NCBI GenBank assembly: GCA_029940695.1
Contig: JAPYUP010000015.1
Coordinates: 1-37,588 of the forward strand
Reading direction: 5' to 3'
DNA length: 37,588 nucleotides
Source: Candidatus Thalassarchaeaceae archaeon
GTDB lineage: Archaea > Thermoplasmatota > Poseidoniia > Poseidoniales > Thalassarchaeaceae
Below are positions 1 through 6,982 of this stretch, piece by piece. The position numbers and the translations under genes were made by a program. How positions within the stretch are numbered: position 1 is the stretch's first letter; each line of letters opens with the position of its first letter. The notes beneath the pieces are model-generated. The model was not told where the DNA came from, did no database searches, and saw only the letters and a program-made list of their open reading frames with translations.

Positions 1-55
1 AACCTGCGATCTTCGCTTTGTAAAAGCGACGTCATAACCCCTAGACCACGGACCC
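1..55 (-). tRNA. tRNA-Val (UAC anticodon), 3' end cut off
   Basis: Read on the minus strand, bases 55 to 1 fold as a tRNA lacking its 3' end. The acceptor strand is GGGTCCG, followed by T8 and G9. The D arm has GTC pairing with GAC around a loop containing TAGGGG. The anticodon stem is TCGCT/AGCGA, with loop TTTACAA giving anticodon TAC, which reads the valine codon GTA. The variable loop is AGATC and the T stem begins GCAGG-TT. The window ends inside the T loop, so the 3' acceptor strand cannot be checked. No intron is seen in the anticodon loop. A weak A/T patch (minus strand TTTGAATG, near 77-84) lies about 25 bases upstream and might be its TATA element. Confidence 0.88.
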
Positions 56-120
56 CGGGGGGACCGAAGAGCAATGCATTCAAATCCCCTGTGGTCAATA
101 TGGCGGTCAGAGGGTTGAGG

Positions 121-1113
121 ATGACGATGATGGTTGACTTGCTCGGGAGGCTGAGGTCTGCAGGCGTACCTCTAGACGAAGTGATTTCAGAGGCGATGGA
201 GTCTGTCGATCCCGCCGACTTCACTGACTTCCACCTAGAGCCGTTCTGGCATGACCGACCTGTTCCATTTCTGTTCACCGATTTCGGTGCTACTAGGACT
301 ATCTCAGCCCCTCACATGATAGTCACGCTGCTGCATCACCTCGAGGTTCGCGAGGGCCAGCACGCCCTTCTAATAGGGTCCAAGGGAGGGTATCTGGCTG
401 CTCTGCTAGATCACATCGTCGGGCCCAACGGGGCAGTTACGATTGTCGAGCCGCATCGAGAGGTGCGAATGCACACTGAAGAGAGGCTCGAGATGCATGA
501 CTCAGCGGGGCTGATTAGGGTGCTGCCGCCTCATGCTTTGGAACAGCAGGATGAGATGAGTAGGTCCGTGGATAGGGTCTTGATAACGGGCGCTGTCAGG
601 TCCATTCCAGATGGAATCGATCATCTGGTGTATGATGGTGGCTTCGTGTTGGGTCCCTTTGGGGGGCCAGTCCACCAGAGGCTAATCAAGAGAGAACGGC
701 AAGGCAACGATTGGTTCGATACTGATTTGGGTGGCGTTGTATTCGGGCCCATGGACGTGGGCGAGTCAGAACGGAGCCCCTTGGATCCTCGATCCCTTGC
801 CAATCACATAGAAGACGCCCTAGGACTGATTGGTGGCATTGTCGACATCGAAGAAGATACGGTTGAGAGAGTAGAAGATTTGATTTGTGCGCTTAGGGAA
901 ATGCCACCCGATCTTCCCTCCCTAGACGAAGACTCCACAGAGGAGGACATCCTCGAACACCCCGTAGTGGACCTGTTGATGTCTGAGATTGATTGGCTTG
1001 GACCGCTGTGGCCTCTCTTCAGCGAGTACCTCTCACTGGACATAGCCAACCCTGGCTCACCTGATGAGGATGAGCCGCAATACTTAGGAGGGCACGAGGA
1101 TTTTGTGCCCTGA
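121..1113 (+). CDS. Protein-L-isoaspartate O-methyltransferase-like protein with acidic C-terminal extension
   Basis: This protein of about 330 residues has an N-terminal half resembling PCMT, which methylates L-isoaspartyl residues in damaged proteins using SAM. The PCMT signature ISAPHM is at about residues 61-66. It is followed by a Rossmann motif I (LLIGSKGGYLAALL, about 83-96) and an acidic end to strand 2 (VEPH). The later segment with FVLGPFGG and VVFGPM matches the strand pattern of the family. PCMT is normally about 210-220 residues, so about 100 acidic residues are extra and match nothing I know. Several in-frame starts exist (GTG 91, ATG 100, 121, 127, 130); 121 is chosen because a GAGGG element lies about 6-8 bases upstream. 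Its 3' end overlaps the next gene's likely start, suggesting coupling. True PCMT activity is uncertain. Confidence 0.72.
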   Translation: MTMMVDLLGRLRSAGVPLDEVISEAMESVDPADFTDFHLEPFWHDRPVPFLFTDFGATRTISAPHMIVTLLHHLEVREGQHALLIGSKGGYLAALLDHIVGPNGAVTIVEPHREVRMHTEERLEMHDSAGLIRVLPPHALEQQDEMSRSVDRVLITGAVRSIPDGIDHLVYDGGFVLGPFGGPVHQRLIKRERQGNDWFDTDLGGVVFGPMDVGESERSPLDPRSLANHIEDALGLIGGIVDIEEDTVERVEDLICALREMPPDLPSLDEDSTEEDILEHPVVDLLMSEIDWLGPLWPLFSEYLSLDIANPGSPDEDEPQYLGGHEDFVP

Positions 1114-2194
1114 TTGGAATCGTAGCGTTCTAACGATTCAAGCATCTCGAAGCGGCGTGAAGCGTTCTGCGGTCTCCCGCCTTTTCCACAAGGACGAGCG
1201 TCAGAGGCGACGTGCTGTCAGGAAGCTATTCGAACTAGACGATCCCGAGTACCTCAGTGGTTTCATCCCATTGCTGAACGATGAGGATCCCTGGTTCAGG
1301 CAGAAGGCCATGGAGGCCATGGGAAGGTGGCTCCGAGATGGCCATGGAGAGGTAGTGGGGATGCTGGCTAAATCCGCTTATGTCGAGCAGAGGGTTCTCG
1401 CGACTAGGCTCGCACTCCGGAGCGGTGAGGGAGGGAGTGAGATGCTGCTCGCGTTATGCAAAGACTCGGAGTCGTCGGTGAGGCTCGCCGCTTGGAAGGC
1501 CATGCTCGGAGTTGACGGGGAGGGTGCGACTGCTGTGATTGCTCAAGCGTTCAAGAGCGAGGACTCGGGTGTCAGACAAGCTGCTATTCGAAGACTTTCA
1601 ATCATGGAAGTAATAGATGTGAATCTCCTGAGAACGGCACTGAACGATTCCAGTAATAGGGTGCTTGATGCAGCAGTCTCGCTAGTGGCCAGACGCCCCG
1701 AACTCAACGAAGATTCTGAGATCGATGGACTCCTGATTACCATTGCCACGGGTGAAGAAGGTCCAATGAGAACAGCGGCCATTGGCGTACTCGCTAGCAA
1801 ATCCCTCGGCTCCCCCAATATTGCGGCCTTAGTGCTGGATTTGACCGAGGGAGGATCAGCAGGATTAGTGAGTAGTCTCGCTACCGGTTTGAGGGGCATC
1901 CCTTGGTGGCAGGTTGAAGGGCTCGCGAACAAACTGGTGACGACCGCCGATGACAGACTTGTCGCTAGGCTACTCAGGGGAGAGAGGTCTGACGAGGCAG
2001 TTCCCATACGGAACACAATACTATCCGACCCATCCAAGAGCGTCGTATTGAGGGCTAGGCTAATCGAGGACTTGATTGGCAGACGGGTCGATGAGACTAC
2101 GCTTGACATAGTCAGTAGCCTTTCTAAATCGGATGACGAGACCCTATCAACGATTTCAAGAAGCCTGCTATCCGAAGCCAACTCACTCAACTAG
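1103..2194 (+). CDS. HEAT-repeat protein
   Basis: This soluble protein of about 363 residues is built almost entirely of paired helices with HEAT-repeat character. The repeats show recurring patterns such as DPWFRQKAMEAMGRW, SSVRLAAWKAML, SGVRQAAIRRLS and NRVLDAAVSLV. HEAT solenoids normally act as protein-binding scaffolds; no enzymatic motif is visible. The start is uncertain: a TTG at 1103 overlaps the end of the upstream PCMT-like gene, while a GTG at 1157 would start just before a basic stretch (KRSAVSRLF). The overlap suggests translation together with the PCMT-like protein. Its 3' end overlaps by 12 bases the convergent SerK/ParB-like gene. The specific partner is unknown. Confidence 0.75.
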   Translation: MCPDWNRSVLTIQASRSGVKRSAVSRLFHKDERQRRRAVRKLFELDDPEYLSGFIPLLNDEDPWFRQKAMEAMGRWLRDGHGEVVGMLAKSAYVEQRVLATRLALRSGEGGSEMLLALCKDSESSVRLAAWKAMLGVDGEGATAVIAQAFKSEDSGVRQAAIRRLSIMEVIDVNLLRTALNDSSNRVLDAAVSLVARRPELNEDSEIDGLLITIATGEEGPMRTAAIGVLASKSLGSPNIAALVLDLTEGGSAGLVSSLATGLRGIPWWQVEGLANKLVTTADDRLVARLLRGERSDEAVPIRNTILSDPSKSVVLRARLIEDLIGRRVDETTLDIVSSLSKSDDETLSTISRSLLSEANSLN

Positions 2195-2602
2195 TCTGAC
2201 CGCTGGCAATGAAAGTCTCGAAAGGGGCATCGAAATCGGTGGAAGGTGGTCAGGGAGCCTGTGACGGCTGGTCTTAGGTGGAAACAGTTTCTCAAACAGC
2301 CCGGCCTCAATCACTTCGTCCTTAGTGATGGAATCCCTGCCGCAATTAGGCCAAACGTCGAGTTCTACTGAGTCATCGCCAGTGTAGTCGACTAGGACGC
2401 ATGGTAAGCACAGGAGATTGAATCGCAAAGCCACCTGATGCCTGTGATGGCCATCGAGAATCACGCCTGTGTTCTTGTCGACGACTAGAGGAAGGACGTA
2501 GGCTTTCCACCGATGAGTTATTTTCTCTAGTTCGTCGACTTTCTTAGGAATGGTCCGTTCATGTGGTCGGAGAACTTCCATGGGAACCAATTCGACCCTC
2601 AC
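2183..2602 (-). CDS. SerK/ParB-like domain protein
   Basis: This 139-residue protein contains the conserved core of the ParB/sulfiredoxin-like superfamily. It has an N-terminal PHE motif (residues 13-15), the signature ILDGHHRH at 48-55, then VDY (71-73) and a FPPKTSRH segment at about 107-114. The DGHHR and PPKTxRH combination resembles the ADP-dependent free-serine kinase SerK described in Thermococcus, which feeds phosphoserine into cysteine synthesis. This protein is shorter than SerK, so kinase activity is inference and a generic ParB-like role is possible. It is transcribed divergently from the CCA enzyme and convergently with the HEAT-repeat protein, overlapping the latter by 12 bases. 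The ATG at 2602 is the only start that keeps the first strand intact. Confidence 0.65.
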   Translation of the reverse strand: MRVELVPMEVLRPHERTIPKKVDELEKITHRWKAYVLPLVVDKNTGVILDGHHRHQVALRFNLLCLPCVLVDYTGDDSVELDVWPNCGRDSITKDEVIEAGLFEKLFPPKTSRHRLPDHLPPISMPLSRLSLPAVRLVE

Positions 2603-2624
2603 GGGGGCCGCACGAGCCGTGACT

Positions 2625-2633
2625 CAATATATC
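2625..2633 (+). promoter_or_regulatory. Probable TATA box for the CCA-adding enzyme gene
   Basis: CAATATATC is an A/T-rich island in the 72-base gap between divergent genes. It lies about 45 bases before the ATG at 2675, so an archaeal promoter would start transcription at about 2655 and leave a short leader. Inferred from position and composition only. Confidence 0.45.
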
Positions 2634-2674
2634 TGCGCTTGAAGGCATGTTGTCTGTAAGGGGGCGCGATATCC

Positions 2675-3919
2675 ATGAGAGACTTACTTGGTCAGCTCGG
2701 AGACGATGATCGAACAGTGCTCAGCAGGTTGAGGAAACGCGGTGATGCTTGGATAGTCGGAGGGTGGGTCAGGGACACGCTGACCGAGGATCAAACAGGG
2801 GACCTAGATATCGCAACCACCCTCAGACCGGATGAGGTCAAGGATATTTTTCCACGTTCCCTGATGATTGGAGAACAGTATGGCACCGTGTGCGTCAGGC
2901 TTGACGAGTCGGATGAAGATGAGGGGACCTGGGAGGTCACCACCCTGCGGAGTGAAGGCAGCTACGGAGACGGGAGGAGGCCAGACAACGTTGAGTTCGG
3001 CGGAGACATAGAAGCCGATCTTGCGCGTAGGGACTTCACTATCAACGCTATGGCTATCGGAAACTCGGGTGAACTCGTAGATCCATTTGGCGGCTTGGGG
3101 GATCTTGTTTCGGGCATGCTGCGCTCGGTTGGAGATCCTTCTGATAGGATTGGGGAGGACGGCCTGCGGATTATGAGAGCCTTCAGGCTCCTTGATTGGG
3201 GCCAGAAGGGCGTCAGAGGTCTTGATTCGGATCTTAGCGATGCCATCATTGGGAACCTCGCTATGCTCGAGAACGTATCCAAGGAGAGAATCGGTTCAGA
3301 ACTAGCGCGAATCCTCTCCGGCGATAACGTGGGAGCTATCGTCACTCAGATGCATTCTCATGGCGTCATTGGTGAAATCCTCCCTGGCATTACGGCCGGT
3401 GTGGGCGTGGACATGACGAGTAATCGACGCGTCAACCTAGCCCTTATTTGCAGTGCTGATGAACGTGATGGGGGGGAGTTAGGCGAGGTGCTCGGCAGAC
3501 TTCTGAGGATCTCCAGAGATGATTCTAGGGCTGTTGCTTTTCTCCATGACTGCAGGAATGTCTCACTCGATGCACAGACAAGTAGCATTAGGAGATTCAG
3601 GGTCGCGCTTCCGAGGGTGCGTCAGGAAGAGTTGGTTTCATACTCTAATGGTATGCACCGTGACACCTCGGAATTCCTTGATGCTCTGAGTTCAACAGAG
3701 CCCCTGCGGGCTGGAAACGCCCCCTTGGTCGATGGGAACATGCTCTCCCAGGTGACTGGTTTGGAGCCCAGTAAGCGCCTTGGCAGGCTCAAGGGGTGGC
3801 TGCACAGGCGGCAGGTCGAGGAGGACCTAAGCAAATCAGAGGAAGTTCTAGCCCTGCTGAATGGAATCGCATGGGCTGAGACGGATCCAAATCAGTGGCC
3901 GAACTTGTCTTGGCCCTGA
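2675..3919 (+). CDS. cca: Class II (bacterial-type) CCA tRNA nucleotidyltransferase / poly(A) polymerase family
   Basis: This 414-residue protein adds or repairs the CCA end of tRNAs from CTP and ATP. The head domain carries the class II signature IVGGWVRD (27-34) followed by DLDIA (43-47), whose two aspartates are the metal ligands. It continues with RRDFTINAMA (118-127) and EDGLRIMRAFR (161-171), the nucleotide-recognition and neck region of the bacterial/eukaryotic family. The C-terminal half is helical and poorly conserved, as is usual. Archaea normally use the unrelated class I enzyme, so this bacterial-type version is unexpected. It could also be a related poly(A) polymerase, which is difficult to separate by sequence. 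It is monocistronic in appearance, and its stop abuts the stop of the convergent GcvH-like gene. Confidence 0.88.
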   Translation: MRDLLGQLGDDDRTVLSRLRKRGDAWIVGGWVRDTLTEDQTGDLDIATTLRPDEVKDIFPRSLMIGEQYGTVCVRLDESDEDEGTWEVTTLRSEGSYGDGRRPDNVEFGGDIEADLARRDFTINAMAIGNSGELVDPFGGLGDLVSGMLRSVGDPSDRIGEDGLRIMRAFRLLDWGQKGVRGLDSDLSDAIIGNLAMLENVSKERIGSELARILSGDNVGAIVTQMHSHGVIGEILPGITAGVGVDMTSNRRVNLALICSADERDGGELGEVLGRLLRISRDDSRAVAFLHDCRNVSLDAQTSSIRRFRVALPRVRQEELVSYSNGMHRDTSEFLDALSSTEPLRAGNAPLVDGNMLSQVTGLEPSKRLGRLKGWLHRRQVEEDLSKSEEVLALLNGIAWAETDPNQWPNLSWP

Positions 3920-4420
3920 TCAAATCTCGTTAAGGTACTCGATGTACTCGTCCTCATTCAAGTGCATGTCTTCTTCCCAATCGTGGGGTTTGACAATCAT
4001 GCACCAACCATCGCCGTAGGCTTCCTCATTAACCATGTCTGGGTTATCCTCCACGTCTCCGTTTAACTCGATTATCTTGCAAGGAAATGGCGAATTTATG
4101 AGAAGACGGTCTTCGGCAGTCCTTATTGTGATAAGTAGGTCGTCGACTCCTAACTCATCACCGCTTGTGAGGGGTCCGGTGGGCAAGTCATCGTCCGCGG
4201 TGTCATCATCATCATTGCGAATCTGGAACTCGCTGTCGTCCTCGGGCTTCGTCAATACCACTCTTACTATATTGCCGTATTCAGCTCGAATGAATTCGCT
4301 GACACCGATTTTCACGGTCTTGTTATCGTCATTCTCATCAAGAGTCTGAATCCAGAGGTGATCGAGGGTATACTTCCTGTCATGAGCGATACTGAACTCG
4401 AAGAAATCCCCGCTAGTCAT
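3920..4420 (-). CDS. GcvH-like protein without the lipoylated lysine
   Basis: This 166-residue very acidic protein resembles the H protein of the glycine cleavage system. It has the N-terminal motif YTLDHLWIQ (17-25), IGVSEFI (38-44) and a strand ending IVRVVL. The C-terminal part has NSPFPCKIIELN (109-120), NPDMVNEEAYGDGW (126-139). In GcvH the lipoyl lysine lies eight residues before the SP pair; here that region (96-108) contains no lysine and the position is Glu103. An extra aspartate-rich segment (about 60-80) lengthens it beyond the usual 120-130 residues. It is therefore unlikely to shuttle aminomethyl groups, and no glycine-cleavage genes are nearby. A TATA-like sequence about 28 bases before the ATG suggests a leaderless mRNA. 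Fold assignment is fairly sure; function is unknown. Confidence 0.68.
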   Translation of the reverse strand: MTSGDFFEFSIAHDRKYTLDHLWIQTLDENDDNKTVKIGVSEFIRAEYGNIVRVVLTKPEDDSEFQIRNDDDDTADDDLPTGPLTSGDELGVDDLLITIRTAEDRLLINSPFPCKIIELNGDVEDNPDMVNEEAYGDGWCMIVKPHDWEEDMHLNEDEYIEYLNEI

Positions 4421-4443
4421 TTAGATTCCGACCGGCGGCCGGA

Positions 4444-4452
4444 TAGTATAAG
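4444..4452 (-). promoter_or_regulatory. Probable TATA box for the GcvH-like gene
   Basis: On the minus strand this reads CTTATACTA, centred about 28 bases before the ATG at 4420. That spacing puts transcription initiation at or next to the start codon, as in leaderless archaeal mRNAs. It lies in the 119-base gap shared with the divergent acyl-CoA dehydrogenase gene, the largest gene-free stretch seen. Confidence 0.45.
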
Positions 4453-4539
4453 ATTTGAAGTATTCGCATGGAAAGGCAGTTTTAGGGTGACGTTACGAGA
4501 GATTAACAATGCCGTCTGCCTCCCCGGAAGGGGAGTGGC

Positions 4540-5715
4540 TTGGAAATCGCAGAGACGGAAGAGCAGAGTATGATTCGCGAAATGGTGCGCGACTTTGCCG
4601 AAGAAGTACTAGCTCCCACCTGCCTCCAGAGGGACAAGGCGCAGCAGGCGCCTCTAGATGAGTGGCAGGCCTTCTGCGAACTTGGACTCCAGGGCATCAC
4701 AATTGGAGAGCGATACGGCGGCAATCCTGTCGACGACGTGACCGAGGCCATCATTGTCGAAGAGTTAGCCAGGGTGGACCCCTCATTCTCAGTGATGTTC
4801 TGCGTGCATGTCGGCCTCTGTTCCAAGACCATATCCCTGCATGGCAGCGAAGAACAGAAGCAGAAGTACCTCAGTCGTCTCGCTGGTAGTGAAATCGGTG
4901 CCTACTCACTGTCCGAAGCAGGCGCGGGAACCGACGCTGCGTCTTTGAGTTGCCGAGCTCAGTTGAGCGACGACGAGTCCCACTACCTCCTCAACGGTGA
5001 GAAGATGTGGGTAACCAACGGGGAGAGCGCTGACATTTACATCATATTCGCCAAGGACGTCAACCACCCCGAGTACGGTCATAAGAAGCATGGAGGGACG
5101 ACCGCTTTCATCGTCGAGAGTAGTTTCGAGGGCTTCTCAGTAGGAAAGAAGGAGGACAAGTTGGGCATTCGCTCCAGCGATACCTGCTCACTCCTCCTAG
5201 AGAACTGCAAGGTCCCCGTGACAAACATTCTGAAGGAACCTGGTGAGGGATTTCCGATTGCCATGAATGCCCTTGACAATTCTCGAATCGGGATTGCCGC
5301 TCAGGCTCTCGGCATTGCGCAGGGAGCATTCGAGTCCTCACTGAGCTACGCTCATGAGCGAGAGACCTTCGGAAAGCCAATCGCGTACCACCAGGGCATT
5401 GGCAACTACCTCGCCGACATGGCAACCCGAATTGAGGCAGCTCGACTCATGGTTTACAAGGCTGCTTGGGCGAAGCAGCAGCACTACGAGCATGGCACGC
5501 CAAGACACACCAAAGAGGCCAGCATGGCCAAGCTGTTCGCTGGAGATACGGCGATGTGGGTCGCCGAGAAGGCGGTCCAAATTCTCGGGGGCTATGGCTA
5601 CACGACCGACTTCCCAGTCGAGCGATTCTTCAGAGATGCCAAAATAACTCAGATTTACGAGGGCACTCAAGAAGTCCAGCGCATCGTGATCAGTCGCTCA
5701 CTCGCTCCTGAATGA
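4540..5715 (+). CDS. Acyl-CoA dehydrogenase (short/branched-chain type)
   Basis: This 391-residue FAD enzyme introduces a trans-2,3 double bond into acyl-CoA and passes electrons to ETF. The full family architecture is visible: helical N-domain (MIREMVRDFAEEV), the beta-domain signatures YSLSEAGAGTDAAS (122-135) and WVTNG (157-161), and the C-terminal helical domain with QILGGYGYT. The catalytic base is expected at Glu374 in IYEGTQ. A TTG at 4540 is used because it follows GGAAGGGGAG at about 5 bases and there is no in-frame ATG nearby before the conserved LTEEQ-like start (here AETEEQ). The aminotransferase follows after only a few bases, suggesting one operon. Substrate chain length cannot be read reliably from sequence. 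Confidence 0.92.
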   Translation: MEIAETEEQSMIREMVRDFAEEVLAPTCLQRDKAQQAPLDEWQAFCELGLQGITIGERYGGNPVDDVTEAIIVEELARVDPSFSVMFCVHVGLCSKTISLHGSEEQKQKYLSRLAGSEIGAYSLSEAGAGTDAASLSCRAQLSDDESHYLLNGEKMWVTNGESADIYIIFAKDVNHPEYGHKKHGGTTAFIVESSFEGFSVGKKEDKLGIRSSDTCSLLLENCKVPVTNILKEPGEGFPIAMNALDNSRIGIAAQALGIAQGAFESSLSYAHERETFGKPIAYHQGIGNYLADMATRIEAARLMVYKAAWAKQQHYEHGTPRHTKEASMAKLFAGDTAMWVAEKAVQILGGYGYTTDFPVERFFRDAKITQIYEGTQEVQRIVISRSLAPE

Positions 5716-5724
5716 GGTGTTTTG

Positions 5725-6972
5725 GTGGCTGCTTTCCCTATTGATGAGGTTAGGAACAAGTTCCCAGGGCTCGCACGCGAGGTCGAAGGAGATAGGGCGG
5801 TCTTCTTCGATGGCCCTGGAGGCAGTCAGGTTCCGCAATCGGTCGCTGATGCGGTCTCAAACTACCTTCTGTACCAAAACGCCAACATCGGGATGTCGTT
5901 CGCGACCTCAAGGGAAACCGACCATCTCATGGAGGAGACGCTGCGTGCGTGTGCCGACTTCGTTGGGTGTGACAATCACCGGGAAGTCGCCTTCGGACAG
6001 AACATGACCAGTCTGAACATCCAGCTCGCAGGCGCACTGAGCAGGACGTGGGGAGAGGGCGACGAGGTAGTAGTGACGCGTTTGGACCACGATGGCAACG
6101 TCCGACCTTGGGTCCTTGCAGCAGAGTGGTCCGGAGCGACCCTCAGGAAAATCGACGTGAATCCCGTCGACTGCACGCTAGACTCTTCCTCCATCGAGGA
6201 ATCGATGAACGAGCGAACAGTCCTCGTGGCCGTCGGTGCAGCATCAAACCTCTCTGGAACCATCAACGACGTACGAAGTATTGTCGATCGGGCACATGAG
6301 TTCGGTGCTGAGGTGGTGGTCGACGCGGTGCACTACGCCCCGCACTGCCTAATTGACGTCAAGGAGATGGGGTGCGATTACCTGCTCTGCTCCTCGTACA
6401 AGTTCTTCGGGCCACATCAGGGAGTCCTATGGGGCAGGGCAGATCGGCTGGCAGAGCTTCCAGTTGCGAAGTTACGTGTATCAACCGAGGAGATTCCTTT
6501 CAGGTGGATGACCGGGACGCAGAACCACGAGGGCCTGGCAGGAACTCTCGCGGCCATCGAGCACCTTGCCTGGATTGGCAGTAGGACTTCGGAGGAGGGG
6601 TTTTCCAGGAGGGAGGCGCTCCGAGCGGCTTTCGAGGCTATCGAGTCCTATGAGAAGGATTTGTGCTGGCGAATGATCGAAGGTCTACTATGCATTGAAG
6701 GGGTGAAAATATTGGGGATCACGGACAATAATAGGAGGGATGAACGAGCCCCTACAGTCTCATTCACGCACCCCCGCAAAACGGCTTCGGAGATTGCTGA
6801 TGCCCTAGCAAAACAAGGCATCTTCGTATGGGCTGGCAACTTCTATGCTCTCGAGCTTACTGAGGAACTCGACCTAGAGCCAGAGGGTGTCCTACGCGTC
6901 GGGGTCCTGCACTACAACACGATGGAGGAGGTCGAGAGGTTTCTTTCGGCTGTGAGGGGCATCCTAGAGTAG
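5725..6972 (+). CDS. Class V aminotransferase, cysteine desulfurase-like
   Basis: This PLP enzyme of about 415 residues belongs to the cysteine desulfurase/selenocysteine lyase-like group of class V aminotransferases. The PLP lysine lies in CSSYKFFGPH (about residue 226) and the cofactor-binding aspartate and histidine in DAVHYAPH (about 200-207). The C-terminal small domain ends with GVLRVGVLHYNT, the region holding the conserved arginine that binds the substrate carboxylate. I do not see the reactive-cysteine loop expected of housekeeping IscS/SufS, so sulfur transfer is not assured. It most resembles the desulfurase-like subfamily represented by Vibrio VC1184, whose role is unclear. The GTG at 5725 follows GAGGTG with normal spacing; TTG 5722 is an alternative. 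It follows the acyl-CoA dehydrogenase almost directly and converges with HMG-CoA synthase. Confidence 0.83.
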   Translation: MAAFPIDEVRNKFPGLAREVEGDRAVFFDGPGGSQVPQSVADAVSNYLLYQNANIGMSFATSRETDHLMEETLRACADFVGCDNHREVAFGQNMTSLNIQLAGALSRTWGEGDEVVVTRLDHDGNVRPWVLAAEWSGATLRKIDVNPVDCTLDSSSIEESMNERTVLVAVGAASNLSGTINDVRSIVDRAHEFGAEVVVDAVHYAPHCLIDVKEMGCDYLLCSSYKFFGPHQGVLWGRADRLAELPVAKLRVSTEEIPFRWMTGTQNHEGLAGTLAAIEHLAWIGSRTSEEGFSRREALRAAFEAIESYEKDLCWRMIEGLLCIEGVKILGITDNNRRDERAPTVSFTHPRKTASEIADALAKQGIFVWAGNFYALELTEELDLEPEGVLRVGVLHYNTMEEVERFLSAVRGILE

Positions 6973-6982
6973 ATACTTGAGT

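Noticed and set aside
1543-2190. 215-codon open frame antisense to the HEAT-repeat gene
   Set aside because: Low-complexity Ser/Leu-rich translation with no family features, wholly covered by a convincing HEAT-repeat frame. The same holds for the long antisense frames at 8716-9186, 10195-10746, 28163-28918 and 35125-35850.
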